The position numbers and the translations under genes were made by a program. DNA of 64,000 bases from Tenebrio molitor (lineage: Eukaryota; Arthropoda; Insecta; Coleoptera; Tenebrionidae): contig NC_091051.1 of the NCBI RefSeq assembly GCF_963966145.1, positions 21,266,001 to 21,330,000 on the forward strand. The letters run 5' to 3'. Each line of letters starts with the position of its first letter. Positions within the stretch are counted from its first letter, which is position 1. The notes under the pieces were generated by a model. The model was not told the DNA's origin and did not search any database. It saw only the letters and a program-made list of their open reading frames with translations. Positions 36,533 through 47,730 of this stretch are shown here, one piece after another.

Positions 36533-37036
36533 TACACTCACCGGCAGAAAAAGCGGAACACCATTATTATTTAAAAATATATCGTCGCGGTATGTGGTTG
36601 CTCTTTTTCAATCAGCCTTTTGAAACCTTCTAACAGTTCGGTGACGACTAGCAAAAGGAGCTTCAATAGCATTAGCTGCATAACGGAAACAACAACAGTC
36701 TTCAACCAAAGCTACTGCTCTGGCAATATTTACAGCAGCTAGAGGCATTTTTTTACGTTCTGCACTTAAATTCGAAGTTAACAACAATAAAAAATTACAA
36801 AAGTTATAAAAATCTAACCAGGTTGCATGGTTATTATAAAAATGGTAAATTTAAGAAAAGAAGGTTTTTAATCAAAACATTTGTTTTTATGCGAAATTGC
36901 TAATAAAATAGCCTGTGCTAATGTTCAAGGTTATGTTTGCTATCATCGCCTCCTGGTCAAAATACATCAAAATAGGTATTATGGGAATAATTTGTTGTTG
37001 ACTAATTAGTGTTCCTTTTTTTTTCCGGTGAGTGTA
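36533..37036. mobile_element. Tc1-like non-autonomous element
   Basis: TACACTCACCGGCAGAAAAA and GCGGAACAC pair with GTGTTCC and TTTTTTTTTCCGGTGAGTGTA. Its minus strand carries the transposase remnant at 36608-36748. Confidence 0.8.
36608..36748 (-). pseudogene. Tc1-like transposase N-terminal remnant
   Basis: From the ATG at 36748 the minus strand reads MPLAAVNIARAVALVED, then FRYAANAI and RTVRRFQKAD, ending at a stop at 36608. The helix-turn-helix pattern matches that of Tc1-like transposases, but the protein stops at 46 residues, far short of a full transposase. Confidence 0.7.
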
Positions 37037-37242
37037 TATTAGATTTAACAATGGTTGTCAACGCATTTAGAGTAATTTTACAGTTCGTTGGTTTACATTT
37101 CAATTGTCAAAAAAAACGTCAAGGTCGTCAAGTGTCATCGTCATCGCTTACTATTTTCAGTGTTTTCTCAAATTTTTCCAAGTTTTATAATAAGAATTTA
37201 AGAACATTTTAAGTGTTAGAGAACGTGAGGCAGTTTTTCTAA

Positions 37243-37318
37243 GGCACGGTTTCTGGAACGGTCCGATAACGTAACGGCCGGTTAAATCAAGCGTTAAAAT
37301 GTTTCCAGAAACCGGGCC
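37243..37318. mobile_element. 76-bp MITE with GGCACGGTTTCTGGAA ends
   Basis: GGCACGGTTTCTGGAA pairs with TTCCAGAAACCGGGCC. From 37837 to 39524 only AT-rich DNA is seen, with a small palindrome (TTAACGCATTC/GAATGCGTTAA) near 38051. Confidence 0.75.
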
Positions 37319-37730
37319 TAAAAGATTCAAATGATGTGAATTTAAACTAAAATGTATTCACTTTTATACTTTACTTGTCATTTCTTTTAGATAATAACCT
37401 CAAACTGCCAAAATTAATATTTGGTTACTTTTTTGTAACTAAATCTAAATGCCGGTGTGCATGCTCATGGCCTACTACGTCGACAGCCATTTTGATTTAT
37501 AATAATATAGCAATACAAATTTTCTTGATCACACAATACAATTTACCAGACGTCGAGAAAGGTTTTAACTTTTAATTTATCTGATCTAATATAAACTTTT
37601 GTTTTGAATACTTAGTATTAGATTCGCGACTAAATAGATCTTTTTTATATTTTTTTCAGTTAGTTTTATTTAAGTATTTTTTTTTATTTGGACCATAATT
37701 TAAAATCTGTCAGCATAATAAAATGACTAA

Positions 37731-37836
37731 TACAGGGTCATTATAAATGATTGTACCATCGTAGGCGGCTGTGCGCAATGCTTTAGGTGCGCCGCTACGC
37801 CCACTAGTTGTTACAAACATTTATAATGACCCCGTA
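37731..37836. mobile_element. Very short MITE with CAGGGTCATT ends
   Basis: TACAGGGTCATTATAAATG at the left pairs with CATTTATAATGACCCCGTA at the right. At 106 bp it is among the shortest elements here. The ends resemble the CAGGGTTATT family; the interior is GC-rich and unrelated. Confidence 0.8.
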
Positions 37837-39524
37837 TAAATGTAATTACCATTTGTCAATTTTAAACTTATAGACCAGTGTAGCTGCACTACAATCTGAA
37901 AATTTTAACAAAAAAAGTAAATTGAAATACTTTTTCCGAAGTAATCTGTGTCATTATAATCGTCAATGCATATCTATAAAAATGGTCAATTGTTGTTGTT
38001 TCGTTGCTATGCATATTTATTTTTTATAATTTGCTGTTTTAACAAAGCTGTTAACGCATTCGTTTTGAATGCGTTAATAAGCTATTAACACATCCGAAAT
38101 CTATGAACTTTTTTCAGTTGGTAACACACATTGTCGGCAGCAAATTGACTCTGGTATTCTCTGCTATTTGCCGCATTTCTGGATAATTCATCTTTAACTG
38201 CAATTTCACTTGCGAAAGATAACAATTATGTTTAGTCTAGATTTAAATTTAGAATTTTACTTTAAATATTAACCATGAAATAAATGTGTCACCAACTGTC
38301 ACAAAATTCCAAAATTACCAAAATTGATTTTGCGAGTACATATTTGTAAAAAACATGTATTTAATATGCAAATTAGAAAAAATAACATAAAAAAACTCGC
38401 TTTACAAAACATAAGGGCACTCGTCATTTACAGACACTCCTGCCTGCGGCAGGCGTGCTGCAAATCTGACTCGTGTCTTAATATAAGTTTTATAAAACTC
38501 ATGTTTTAATATACATATGTATCTACTCGTACTAATAAATTGTGTATAAATGTGTATTTATCATTGTTCAAAATGTAGGTCAATTTGTTGTAACGAAAGC
38601 GACTTTGAAGCTTTAGTGCTTTTTAAACGGTCAAAAACAGAGATTATGATTCAGGTATTATAAAAAACATGTTTTCTCTCTAATGTTGGTTATATGTTTG
38701 TAATTATATGTAAGCAATTTTATATGCCAGGAGAAGCACAAAGTAGTAATGCTACGTGTAATAATTTTCATTGTTTAAATTTTGCTGAACACTTTTTATT
38801 ACCTCTGTAATAATTTGCCCCACTCTCCCTTACCTAGCAAGTATTTGATGTTTTCCTTTCTTTTATTTAAATCTTTTCTTGATAATAATTTTGTGTCGTT
38901 AATCTTTTATTTTATGTTAGATTTTGTAATGATAATACATATTTCAGTTTTACATTTTCATATTTATATTTTAAACAATAAGAACACACCTTGTTTCGGT
39001 CAATTTTAATTATTTGGTATGAGGCATTTTGAGAGTAAGTGGAAGTACGGCATTTAATAGTTTCTCGTTTAAACAGTGGAACTCCAAATTTGATGTTTCG
39101 ATACGATACTTTAATCGACAAGCCATTCCTTAAATCAATTGGAATACGGGTAATTAAGGTTTAACCACATTTTCGGTTTATTTATTTATTGAAGATATAT
39201 AGTTGACATATTATGATGCATTTCAATTTCACCCTGTATATAAGAAATTGCGTCTCAAACAATGATAGGTACTGTAATTTGACCTAAAGTAAATTACAAT
39301 TTCTTACAAATGATAAAGCTTTCTTTTAAGATTAATAAGGCTTGCAAGTCACGCAATGTCGTGGAAAAATGCCGTGTTTTGAAGTCTGATAAAACTGATA
39401 AAAAATTAAAAAAACAGAATTTCTCGTTTTTGGCATTTCTTAATCTTAATTTGTAACAACAAAAATAATTAAAATCGACAATATTCGAATTATCTTAAAA
39501 AGCAAAACGCATGTGATAGGTAGG

Positions 39525-39647
39525 TACAATGGCCGGCAAAAAAAATTAGCCATCACTTTTGTGTCACGTCAAAATCCAAATGTGTAATTAATGCTTTTTT
39601 GACACTGACATTTAAATGATAGCTAACTTTTTTTGCCGGCCATTGTA
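39525..39647. mobile_element. MITE with TACAATGGCCGGCAAAAA ends
   Basis: TACAATGGCCGGCAAAAAAA and GTTAGC-type subtermini pair with TTTTTTTGCCGGCCATTGTA. It closely resembles the ends of 31235-31458 and 40007-40984. Confidence 0.9.
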
Positions 39648-40006
39648 TATATACTATTCCAGACACGGAATCTTGGCCACAACTGACATTTTTAACTGAC
39701 AAATATGTGTGAACTGGGCTTTATTGAATATAACCCAACTTTTGACTCGATAATGTCATTTCCCTGCTTTTTTGATGTCACAAGAAAAACTTGAAAGAGA
39801 TTTGTTGTAATTTGCCTCCATTTTGATTCTCTAATAGACATATTAACGAACGCGACGTCATCATCTGCGATGTCATTGTAGCCATTAATTCACGGAACAT
39901 TTTACGAAAATTTTTAGGTTTAAATTAGAAAATGTGTCAAGAACAAGAAGTGTCCAGTGGAAAAATTTGATTGCATTTTTAGCAATTTCACGTATTTCAA
40001 GGGGCG

Positions 40007-40984
40007 TACTATGGCGGACAAAAAATTTTGAACGATGAAATTTTGGCATACATATCAAAAAATGTCAATGTAAGCTGCCCTTTACTGTTATTATGACGTT
40101 TATAAATTAAATCGAAAAATTGACGGTTTGAAGTAAACGTCTATCAAGTTTATAATAATAATTTAGTGATACAATGTCAGCCGTATCTGAATTTACTAAA
40201 GCCAAAATAGTAACCCTTCACCAGAGGGGTATGTCGTATGGGCAAATTTCGACGAATTTAGGGTTATCGAAGGGCACTATCCATGCCATTATGCGGAAGT
40301 GGGACGGTGGTTCGGCGTCCAGGTTCTGAAAGAAGGCGGGTGTCTTTCGTGGAACAGAACGAGCCACCCCCAAACTATCACCGAAATCTGTGCCTGTCCG
40401 TGAGGAATAGATTGCTCTTGGTTGTACAACAAAATGGAGCAATGATGAAATATTAACTTCTTCAGTTTTAGTTGTAAAGTTATTTTTATTTTAAACTTTT
40501 AATTTTAAGTTTAATAAATAAATGTTATAATTTGTTAGTATTGTGGATTGAACTGTACTTTGAATTTTTTGATATTTGCGTACCAAAATACAACCTGTTG
40601 GGTCGTTCTGTCTTGACGTAAATAGAACTAAATTTGGTTTCATCTATGATGAAGACATTCCTGATTTTGTGTTGATGCTAAACCTCTAAGAACTAGATAG
40701 GTACGTATCTACATTCTACACCACTCGATAGCCTAGGGGCTGCAGCGACTTTCGCAATTTCGACGGCAAAGACGAAACGATTAAGATTCATCCACGTTCA
40801 CCATTCGTGAGCCGACATAGGCACACCAAAATTTTTGTGTTAATCTATGATTGACTAATCTGTCACTGGTGACATGACAAGAAAGGCAAAAATAAAAAAT
40901 GAGGTTAGTTAACTATAAAGCCAGTTTTACATTTATATGTCAAAGGAATAACAAGTCGTTCAACATTTTTTGTCCGCCATAGTA
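40007..40984 (+). mobile_element. Deleted Tc1-like transposon
   Basis: TACTATGGCGGACAAAAAAT and TTTGAAC pair with GTTCAACA and TTTTTTGTCCGCCATAGTA. It contains a transposase N-terminus (40174-40329) but only about 980 bp in total, so most of the transposase is missing. Confidence 0.85.
40174..40329 (+). pseudogene. Tc1-like transposase N-terminal remnant
   Basis: The frame reads MSAVSEFTKAKIVTLHQRGM then SYGQISTNLGLSKGTIHAIM and RKWDGG, a textbook helix-turn-helix of Tc1-like transposases, and stops at 40327. Further codons in another frame (ATPKLSPKSVPVREE) look like the following segment. No DDE catalytic region remains. Confidence 0.8.
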
Positions 40985-41113
40985 CATGCAAGATTATCTT
41001 GATTATCTTCCATATTCGTGTTTTGCGACAGAATTTGGATAAAACAAAAGGCGACAAGATCAAATTTTTACTTTTAAAATTAAGATTACCAACCGCCACA
41101 AAAGTCCCTAAAT

Positions 41114-41463
41114 CGAAGCCCGAGGGTCCTACAAAGCACCGACGGTAACAATCATGCAATCCCGAGGTGCAGATACTATTGTTTGCACGATCCAAAAATT
41201 TTAATTGAAAAAAGCCGAAAGGTCAAAAATTATTTTTAACTGTCAACATGACATTAAAATTTAGCTTGACAGTTAGTGAAAATTTACAAATTTTCGGCTT
41301 TTTTCTATTAAAATTGGTGAGTCGTGCAAAAAATAGTATATGGACCTCGGGAGTGAATGATTTTTACCCTCAGTGCTTTGTAGCCCTCGGGCTACGCCCT
41401 CTGGCTACAAACTGCACCTCGGGTAAAAATCATCCACTTTACTCCCTCGGTACATAATATACT
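41114..41463. mobile_element. Nested hairpin element rich in CCTCGG/CCCGAGG
   Basis: The segment 41114-41195 is repeated in inverse orientation at 41322-41400. The inner sequence (AAAAAGCCGAAA at 41208 with TTTCGGCTTTTTTC at 41293) also pairs. Within the right half a second hairpin, GGACCTCGGGAGTGAATGAT against ATCATCCACTTTACTCCCTC, has the apex TGTAGCCCTCGGGCTACGCC. Confidence 0.75.
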
Positions 41464-41464
41464 A

Positions 41465-41767
41465 TTTCAACGACATCCGTGCTGTAAGTGTCATTTTTAA
41501 TACGTTGGTGCAGATTGGACACACAAATCCATAACCAATATTCAGAGTATAAGCAAATCCTAGTCAAAAAAACGTCAAACAAGAAATTGAGGTTATGGTA
41601 AAAGAAAATTTATATTTCGTGAAACATCAACAATTCAACATGGTGTAAAAGATGGTTAAACTATGTCAACCTCGGAATCCAAATCAGACTACATATTAAA
41701 TTACTAAACTGAAACAGCAAATGATGCCAACATACTGTCATATTGACAGCACGGATGTCATTGAAAA
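41465..41767. mobile_element. Inverted-repeat element (MITE)
   Basis: TTTCAACGACATCCGTGCTG with TAAGTGTCA on the left pairs with TGACAGCACGGATGTCATTG and AAAA on the right. The interior is AT-rich and non-coding. Confidence 0.75.
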
Positions 41768-42048
41768 CGACTATAAATATGAACGAAAAATGCAATGACA
41801 GATATAGCTTTCAAACTAACAGAATACCTTCTGGGGTTTTTGATTTAATTTTTAAATACCAAAACATAATGTATGCTTTGTATTTTTACCTGGTCAGACT
41901 CGTCATCTTACGTGAATAGCCCTGAATATATATATTTTTTTAATCAAACAACTTATGTTAATAACACAATATTACATGTATAGATACTCTTTACAACAAG
42001 TATTTACTAGCGATTTGTTGTTTTGTAAAAGTAAACAATAATTATATA

Positions 42049-42449
42049 GATTATTTCCTTCATGTGTTTAGCAACCAATTGCGTGACAAATATTGACCAA
42101 TCAAAACGAGAAAACAAAAAATAACCCGATAAAATTTCTCTAAAATGCACCTGTGCAATAATCTGATAAAAAATGTCGGTACCTGATTTTTTTCTTTTTA
42201 ATTATTTTGAATAAAAAGAATTGGAAATAATGCGTTTGGTTTCATTCTGTTCAGGAAATAATCAGCCGTATACCCCTCGTGCAAAATTTTAATATCGGCA
42301 ATTTTTTTGCTAATGAACTCAACCATCCATAAATTATACGGTCAGAAGACCAATTATTATTCTGACCTCATTTATGGATGTTTTCGTTCATTAGCAAAAA
42401 AATTTCCGATAAAAAATTTTGCACTTGGGATATATGTATGTATGTGATT
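42049..42449. mobile_element. 400-bp repeat, copy 1, upstream of homeobox exon B
   Basis: It starts GATTATTTCCTTCATGTGTT and ends GGGATATATG...GTGATT. A foldback at 42275-42432 has arms such as GCAAAATTTTAATATCGG and CCGATAAAAAATTTTGC around GGTCAGAAGACCAATTATTA. The reverse-oriented copy is at 44395-44811. Confidence 0.85.
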
Positions 42450-42726
42450 AACTTTATATTAACTTTTACTTTTACAATTTACCTTTTTAAAATAATTTTG
42501 TATCTATTGTTTTACTTATATTGTATTTGAAAAGAATACTTTAAATACCGTGAAAAGAAAGAACATATTTTTTATGAAACTGTGAAGATAGATAAAAATA
42601 CAAAAGTATTGTTACATCACAGTTTTATTCGCACTTCAAATTTTACCTTGAATTTAAAGCAGTCTGCAGACTGCAGTTTGCGTACAAAATGAGAAGATGT
42701 TTGAAAAAGTTTTCTTATTGTTCCAG

Positions 42727-43049
42727 GTAAAACTCGAACTAAGGACAAATACCGCGTGGTTTACACAGATCATCAACGCGTAGAATTGGAAAAGGAATTT
42801 TATTACAGTCGATATATTACGATCAGAAGGAAAGCAGAACTGGCAACAAATCTTGGTCTATCTGAACGCCAAGTGAAAATATGGTTCCAAAACCGTCGTG
42901 CTAAGGAACGAAAGCAAGTGAAGAAACGTGAAGAATTTAACCACAATAAAGACAACACAATGAGTATGGGACACATTACGCAACAACAAATTCTTCATAA
43001 CAATCAGACACAAATCGGACAGGGAATAATTCCTCCCCAGCTCATGTGA
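42727..43049 (+). CDS. cad: caudal homeobox terminal exon B (canonical homeodomain)
   Basis: The acceptor TTATTGTTCCAG ends at 42726 and the exon is in the same phase as exon A, so exon 1 joins to give PNP-GKTRTKDKYRVVYTDHQR. The homeodomain (residues 147-206 of a predicted 248-residue protein) has the standard 60 positions, with EKEFYYSRYITIRRK in the helix 1/2 region and KIWFQNRRAKERKQ in helix 3. It is closer to canonical Caudal than exon A. A Gln/Asn-rich tail ends in IIPPQLM at TGA 43047-43049. The intron from exon 1 would be 29,388 bp and skips exon A. Exon B lies between two oppositely oriented copies of a 400-bp repeat (42049-42449 and 44395-44811). It may be an alternative terminal exon or the last exon of a second caudal gene. 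Confidence 0.93.
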
Positions 43050-43730
43050 CCAGGCGGGTCTTCATCGTACTTTGAGTGGAAAGAAGACAATCTTCAGTGT
43101 TTGTGATGACATTCTGTTGTTGTGGTTGTAGTGTTTTTTATTTTATTTATTTTGTTTTTAAGGATGTTTAATACTTCCGTATCGCCGTGGAGATTTTGTT
43201 GTGCGCCACTTTTTTAAGTTTATTATATCCCTCTGTAAATATTATTGTACATTTGTATCTATTTTACTTGTTGTCCGCAGGTACTAATGTAGTTTTGGTA
43301 TTTTCAATGACGCTTTAAATCTGACAATTTTTAAATACAACCGAATTTTATTGAAGCTATATCTTTTGACTGACGGGTATTTGTAAATGTTAAGAAAAAT
43401 CAGCTTTGTCACTTAATTTATTTGAAGATTTGGTAATTTTGCACAAAGTATTTTTATTTTTTGCACTTGTAAATTTGTACAAATGTTTATGTGCCTTCTT
43501 GTTGCTTTATCTTCGCGATATCTTGTAAATAATGATCAGTATTTAAGTATTATTTAGTTTTGTTGTTCATTTGCAAAGGGTAGGAGCAGATTGTAATAAT
43601 TTATTTTTTGGAAATGAGTGAAAAATAAAAAAAAAATTCAAAGATAGTGTTGTTTTTTATTTCTGCTTTTAAGGGAAACATTTGTGAAATAGTATCTTTT
43701 CAATAAAAGGTGTGCAGGTGAGTATTGTAA
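43050..43730 (+). terminator. 3' UTR and poly(A) signals of caudal exon B
   Basis: The 3' UTR is T-rich and has two candidate AATAAA signals, 43624-43629 (followed by GTGTTGTTTTTTATTTCTG) and 43702-43707 (followed by GGTGTGCAGGTG), giving a UTR of roughly 600-670 nt. Two perfect Pumilio-type TGTAAATA words occur at 43234-43241 and 43524-43531. No comparable word was seen in the exon A UTR. Signal use is inferred. Confidence 0.6.
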
Positions 43731-44221
43731 ATCCATTATAAACATAATAATATAAAGCATAACCAAGTTAGTTGCTCTGACAGACGTCGATAAAGCAATG
43801 ATGTGAAAGGATTTTCATTTGCTGACTTTATTTGAACGTACGGTCAGTACTGACCGCCAGCAATGTCATTGGTGTCCTGGACGTTTTGCTTTCACATCCA
43901 GTGAACGCGGTCAGTTTGTCAAAAAGTATCTTCGCAACAAACAAATCGCTGTGGCCATCGTTATCAGTTAAAAGAGAAAATAAGAACAGAAAAACGTGCT
44001 AAGCGTGTTCGTCACATTATTTTCCGTTTTGAGAGAGACGATTTTTTAAAAAACAATTTCCGTCTGTCAATCAAATATTATAACGAATTACATCAATAAC
44101 TAGGACTAGAACTAAACTAGAACCCATCAACACCAAATCTGGTACGCAACCGACCGTCGGCGTTCGTGTGCAATAGCTCATTTAAGGAATGATCGTGCTG
44201 GCCATACTCTAGTTCTAGTAT

Positions 44222-45048
44222 AATAGTAATTTATTATACGACTTTTATAAGACACCATTTTGTCGCACGCGTTTCTTAGAGCACAAGGAGCGCAGCGACG
44301 AGTGCTATAAAGCAAACAAGTGCAACAAAATGGCTTATAAAACGAGTATAATACAATATTTTTTCTATTTTGCCCCTTAAATTTAAAAAAAGTTAATCAC
44401 ATATATCCCAAGTGCAAAATTTTTTATCGGAAATTTTTTTGCTAATGAACGAAAACATCCATAAATGCGGTCAGAAGACCAATTATTATCAAATAATTAT
44501 TTGATAATAATTGGTCTTCTGACCGAATAATTTATGGATGTTTGAGTTCATTAGCAAAAAAATTTCCGATATTAAAATTTTGCACGAGGGGTATACGGCT
44601 GATTATTTCCTGAATAGAATGAAAACAAACGCATTATTTCCAATCCTTTTTATTTAAAACATTTTTTTTTTTAATCAGATACCGACATTTTTTATCAGAT
44701 TATTGCAGTGTGCATTTTAGAGAAATTTTATCGGGTTATTTTTTCTTTTCTCGTTTTGATTGGTCAATATTTCTAACGCAATTGGTTGCTAGACACATGA
44801 AGGAAATAATCGTAGGAAAATTATATTTGGCAAATATAAAGGTTGGTAACGCTGGTAAATAGACGAACAATTATTGTAAGTTCTGAATTTAAAGTATCGT
44901 GAAGTGCAGTGGTATCAACAACTCATTATGAGTCACTGCCAACATTAACAATTTAAGTAAATGTTCCTGAAACGCGTATCGAAAAGAGCTCCTTTTCGAA
45001 ACCCGTTTGAATGTTATACTGACTATGTTATAGGTGCAAAATAGAAAA
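44222..45048. mobile_element. TTATTATACGA repeat, copy 1, interrupted
   Basis: The left hairpin (TTATAAGACACCATTTTGTC with GCAACAAAATGGCTTATAA) has the apex GGAGCGCAGCGACGAGTGC. Then comes the foreign insert 44395-44811, then the rest (GTTGGTAACGCTGGTAAATA to ATAGGTGCAAAATAG). The closest match is 47301-47727. From 43731 to 44221 no other feature is supported apart from small CpG-containing palindromes. Confidence 0.8.
44395..44811. mobile_element. 400-bp repeat, copy 2, downstream of homeobox exon B
   Basis: Reverse-oriented copy of 42049-42449. It interrupts another repeat (44222-45048), whose uninterrupted counterpart at 47301-47727 shows the insertion as a gap. Its centre contains a perfect palindrome, CCAATTATTATCAAATAA with its complement, at about 44480-44515. 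Confidence 0.85.
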
Positions 45049-45490
45049 AATAAATTTTCCGATTCAAGTCGTTTGACTTGGATCTTTTTTATTAAGACTG
45101 GATAACTGTTTTGAAGGTTAGCTTTTTTTTTAAGAATTTTTACAGTAATTTAACATCCGTAACTGTATTTGTTAAATTCATTTAAATTTAATATATTTAT
45201 ACATATAATTAAAATTATATGGTTTCACGTCAAGTCTATTTCATTTATTTCTGAAATTATTGAAAATCAAAATACAAGAATTCCGCAGCAAATAACGAAC
45301 GTAATAATAACGTCTTAAGTGATAGCTAAGCCATAAAAGATCAATATCACTGATTAAAAATACATACTTTGAACGCATATAACAGAATGACACTAGATAA
45401 TAAACATTGATTTGTCTACATTTGATGATTTGTCCTTCTCTGCGCTCTGACTACATTTACGATTCAACATTTTGATATACATAATTATGT

Positions 45491-45857
45491 ACCATGCGTT
45501 TAAATGAAAACCTGCGCTGAGTACTTAAGCGTTGAAAAAAGTAAACCATTTGGAACACCGTAAAGTTCGAATTTCCCGCCGTTTGACACGAATGACATTT
45601 GTTTATGTTTAATGAGCACATAATTGAACATGTTTGTTTTTAACAAAGGGTGCCCTTAGATATTTGCTTCGAGAATAGGAATCGTTAGTGATTGTATTTT
45701 TAATGTAAAATATTGCAAAGAAAGAAAAAAACAGAAACATTTTTTTTTTAATAAATTTTAGGTTAGCTGTCAATTTCTAATTACATTACAACTGTCAATT
45801 TACACTTCAAAAAAGCAAAACAATTGACGGTTTCAGTCCAGGATTTCATTTGTGGAT
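45491..45857. mobile_element. Diverged second copy of the 3732-4055 element
   Basis: Ends reading GCGTTTAAATGAAAACCTG and CCAGGATTTCATTTGTGG, together with internal sequence (GTTTATGTTTAATGAGCACA, TTGCTTCGAGAATAGGAATC), match the 3732-4055 element in reverse orientation. Its terminal repeats are more eroded. Confidence 0.6.
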
Positions 45858-46673
45858 TCTCACACTCGAACATAGCCAATTAACATTGTATTAAACGTTT
45901 TTGCCGATTTCTGCTCGCTAGTTGAACTTACAGCTAAGGTAATGGTGTCAATAGAAAGATGAAATTGCGCTTGACATGATATACAGGCTGTCTTAAAAAA
46001 ACGGCCCACGCTATAACTTTGCAATTAATGACCCAAATGAAAAAAATTATACAGGAAACGAACTGACTCTAAAAACACTACAAACCTGAGTGAGCATATA
46101 ATTTTTATACCATCTACCCAATAGGCAACTTTTATTTTTCAAATGGTAACCTATATTTTTTTTATTCATTCTGTTAGTTTTTTTTTCTGATTGTAATGGC
46201 ATAAAAAATATATCTTTTGATAACAAAATTTCCGAGAAAAAAAGGAAAATATGTTGCATCAAAATTAGATTTATCCTTACTTGTTGCTTATTATTAGATA
46301 TCATATTCAGAACATCTTCTGTGCAATGTTGCCGCTTTTATAGTAATTTAAACCTCTGTAAAACCATACAGACGCATAAAATAAACCTTTCATTAACATT
46401 TCGCGTTAATATTGATATGGGAAATTGTTGTATAACATTTTTTGGCGATAGTTTTGGAACAAGCTGTATAATATAAGTTGCCCCAATTTAATAAAATATA
46501 TGTCTTTGTAGTATTTTTTTTGAAAGTTAATACATAAAACCTTTTTCTCAAATCATAATCTTCTCCATTTTTCCTTTTAGTCGACTGACTTGATTATAAA
46601 TTTTCTTGATCTTGATTCTTCAGTGTTTTGGTTTTTCGAAGTTATTCTCTACTTGATGAAATGAGCAGTCAGG

Positions 46674-46770
46674 TACAGCGTGATCAACAATGAAACAATT
46701 GAAAAATACTGGTATTTGTTTGTCTCGTAATTCGCACTGACTGAATTTTTTAACTTGAGACGACATTAAT
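46674..46770. mobile_element. Truncated GTGTGATCA-family element
   Basis: TACAGCGTGATCAACAATGA followed by AATTGAAAAATACTGG and CTCGTAATTCGCACTGACTG matches the right half of the 5338-5574 element in reverse complement. The other end is missing. Confidence 0.7.
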
Positions 46771-46787
46771 AGTTATTTGTACCTATC

Positions 46788-46854
46788 ACAAGGCTAGAAA
46801 ATGCCATTTTGCAAGTGCAAGTGCGAGCATTTGCAAAACATTTTCTAGCCTTGT
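46788..46854. repeat. Hairpin with GCAAGTGCAAGTGCGAGC apex
   Basis: ACAAGGCTAGAAAATG pairs with CATTTTCTAGCCTTGT-like sequence. The interior TTTTGCAAGTGC...GCATTTGCAAAA continues the stem. The region 45858-46673 contains AT-rich DNA without a supported gene. Confidence 0.7.
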
Positions 46855-47300
46855 AATACACAAAAGTTTTTCGGCCGACAATTTATTTAAAACAAAATAT
46901 AATCATTTTTGTTAAAAAATTACCAGATAGGGAATTTATTTTTCTTCCATTGGCAACATAAAGGATTCAAGAAGCGACTGTCACGACAAAAATCAACCAA
47001 TTCCTCAAATATTCAAAAGCGTCGTCGTCGTTTCTGTTATTCCTAATCCATCGCTTGATACCGCCCTCGGCCTCTACAGCTATACACAATGTACAGCTTG
47101 CGCTAAAGGGTACAAATTTGCCCGACATCAATATGTATTTTACATTTAAAAAATTGTACAAAAATGCCGCATGACACTGACATTTTGTGCTGCCAACCTA
47201 AAATCTTTCATTAAAAATTCTGTGCCGATTTTCTTGCCTAGGCAGGGAAATGCTAGTTTCCAGACGAGGCTGAAAATAGTATATTATGTTATGAGGAGCA

Positions 47301-47727
47301 AAATAGTAATTTATTATACGAGTTTTATAAGACACCATTTTGTCGCACGCGTTTTTTAGAGCATGAGGAGCGCAGCGACGAGTGCTATAAATCAAACAAG
47401 TGCGACAAAATGGTTTATAAAACGAGTATAATACAATATTTTTTCTAATTTGCCCCTTAAATTTAAAAAAAGTTCAAAACATAATGCTAGGAAAATTAAA
47501 TTTGGCAAATATAAGGGTTGGTAACGCTGGTAAATAGACGAACAATTGTAAGTTTTGAATTTAAAGTGTCATGAAGTGCAGTGATCACGTAGCAACAACT
47601 CACTATGAGTCACTGCCAACATTAAGAATTTAAGTAAAATGTTCCTGAAATGCGCATCGAAAAGAGCTCCTTTTCGAAACCCGTTTGAGTGTTATACTGA
47701 CTGTGTTATAGGTGCAAAATAGAAAAA
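47301..47727. mobile_element. TTATTATACGA repeat, copy 2, uninterrupted
   Basis: It carries the same left hairpin and right part as 44222-45048, without the 417-bp insert. Small indels occur. GAAAAGGAGCTCTTTTCG-type palindromes (GAAAAGAGCTCCTTTTCG) mark the right part of both copies. Confidence 0.8.
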
Positions 47728-47730
47728 TGA

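Noticed and set aside
29835..42726. A hidden second caudal N-terminal exon upstream of exon B
   Set aside because: I searched by eye for MVSYYN- and YEWxKK-like coding sequence with a phase-1 donor and saw none. A divergent exon could still have been missed.
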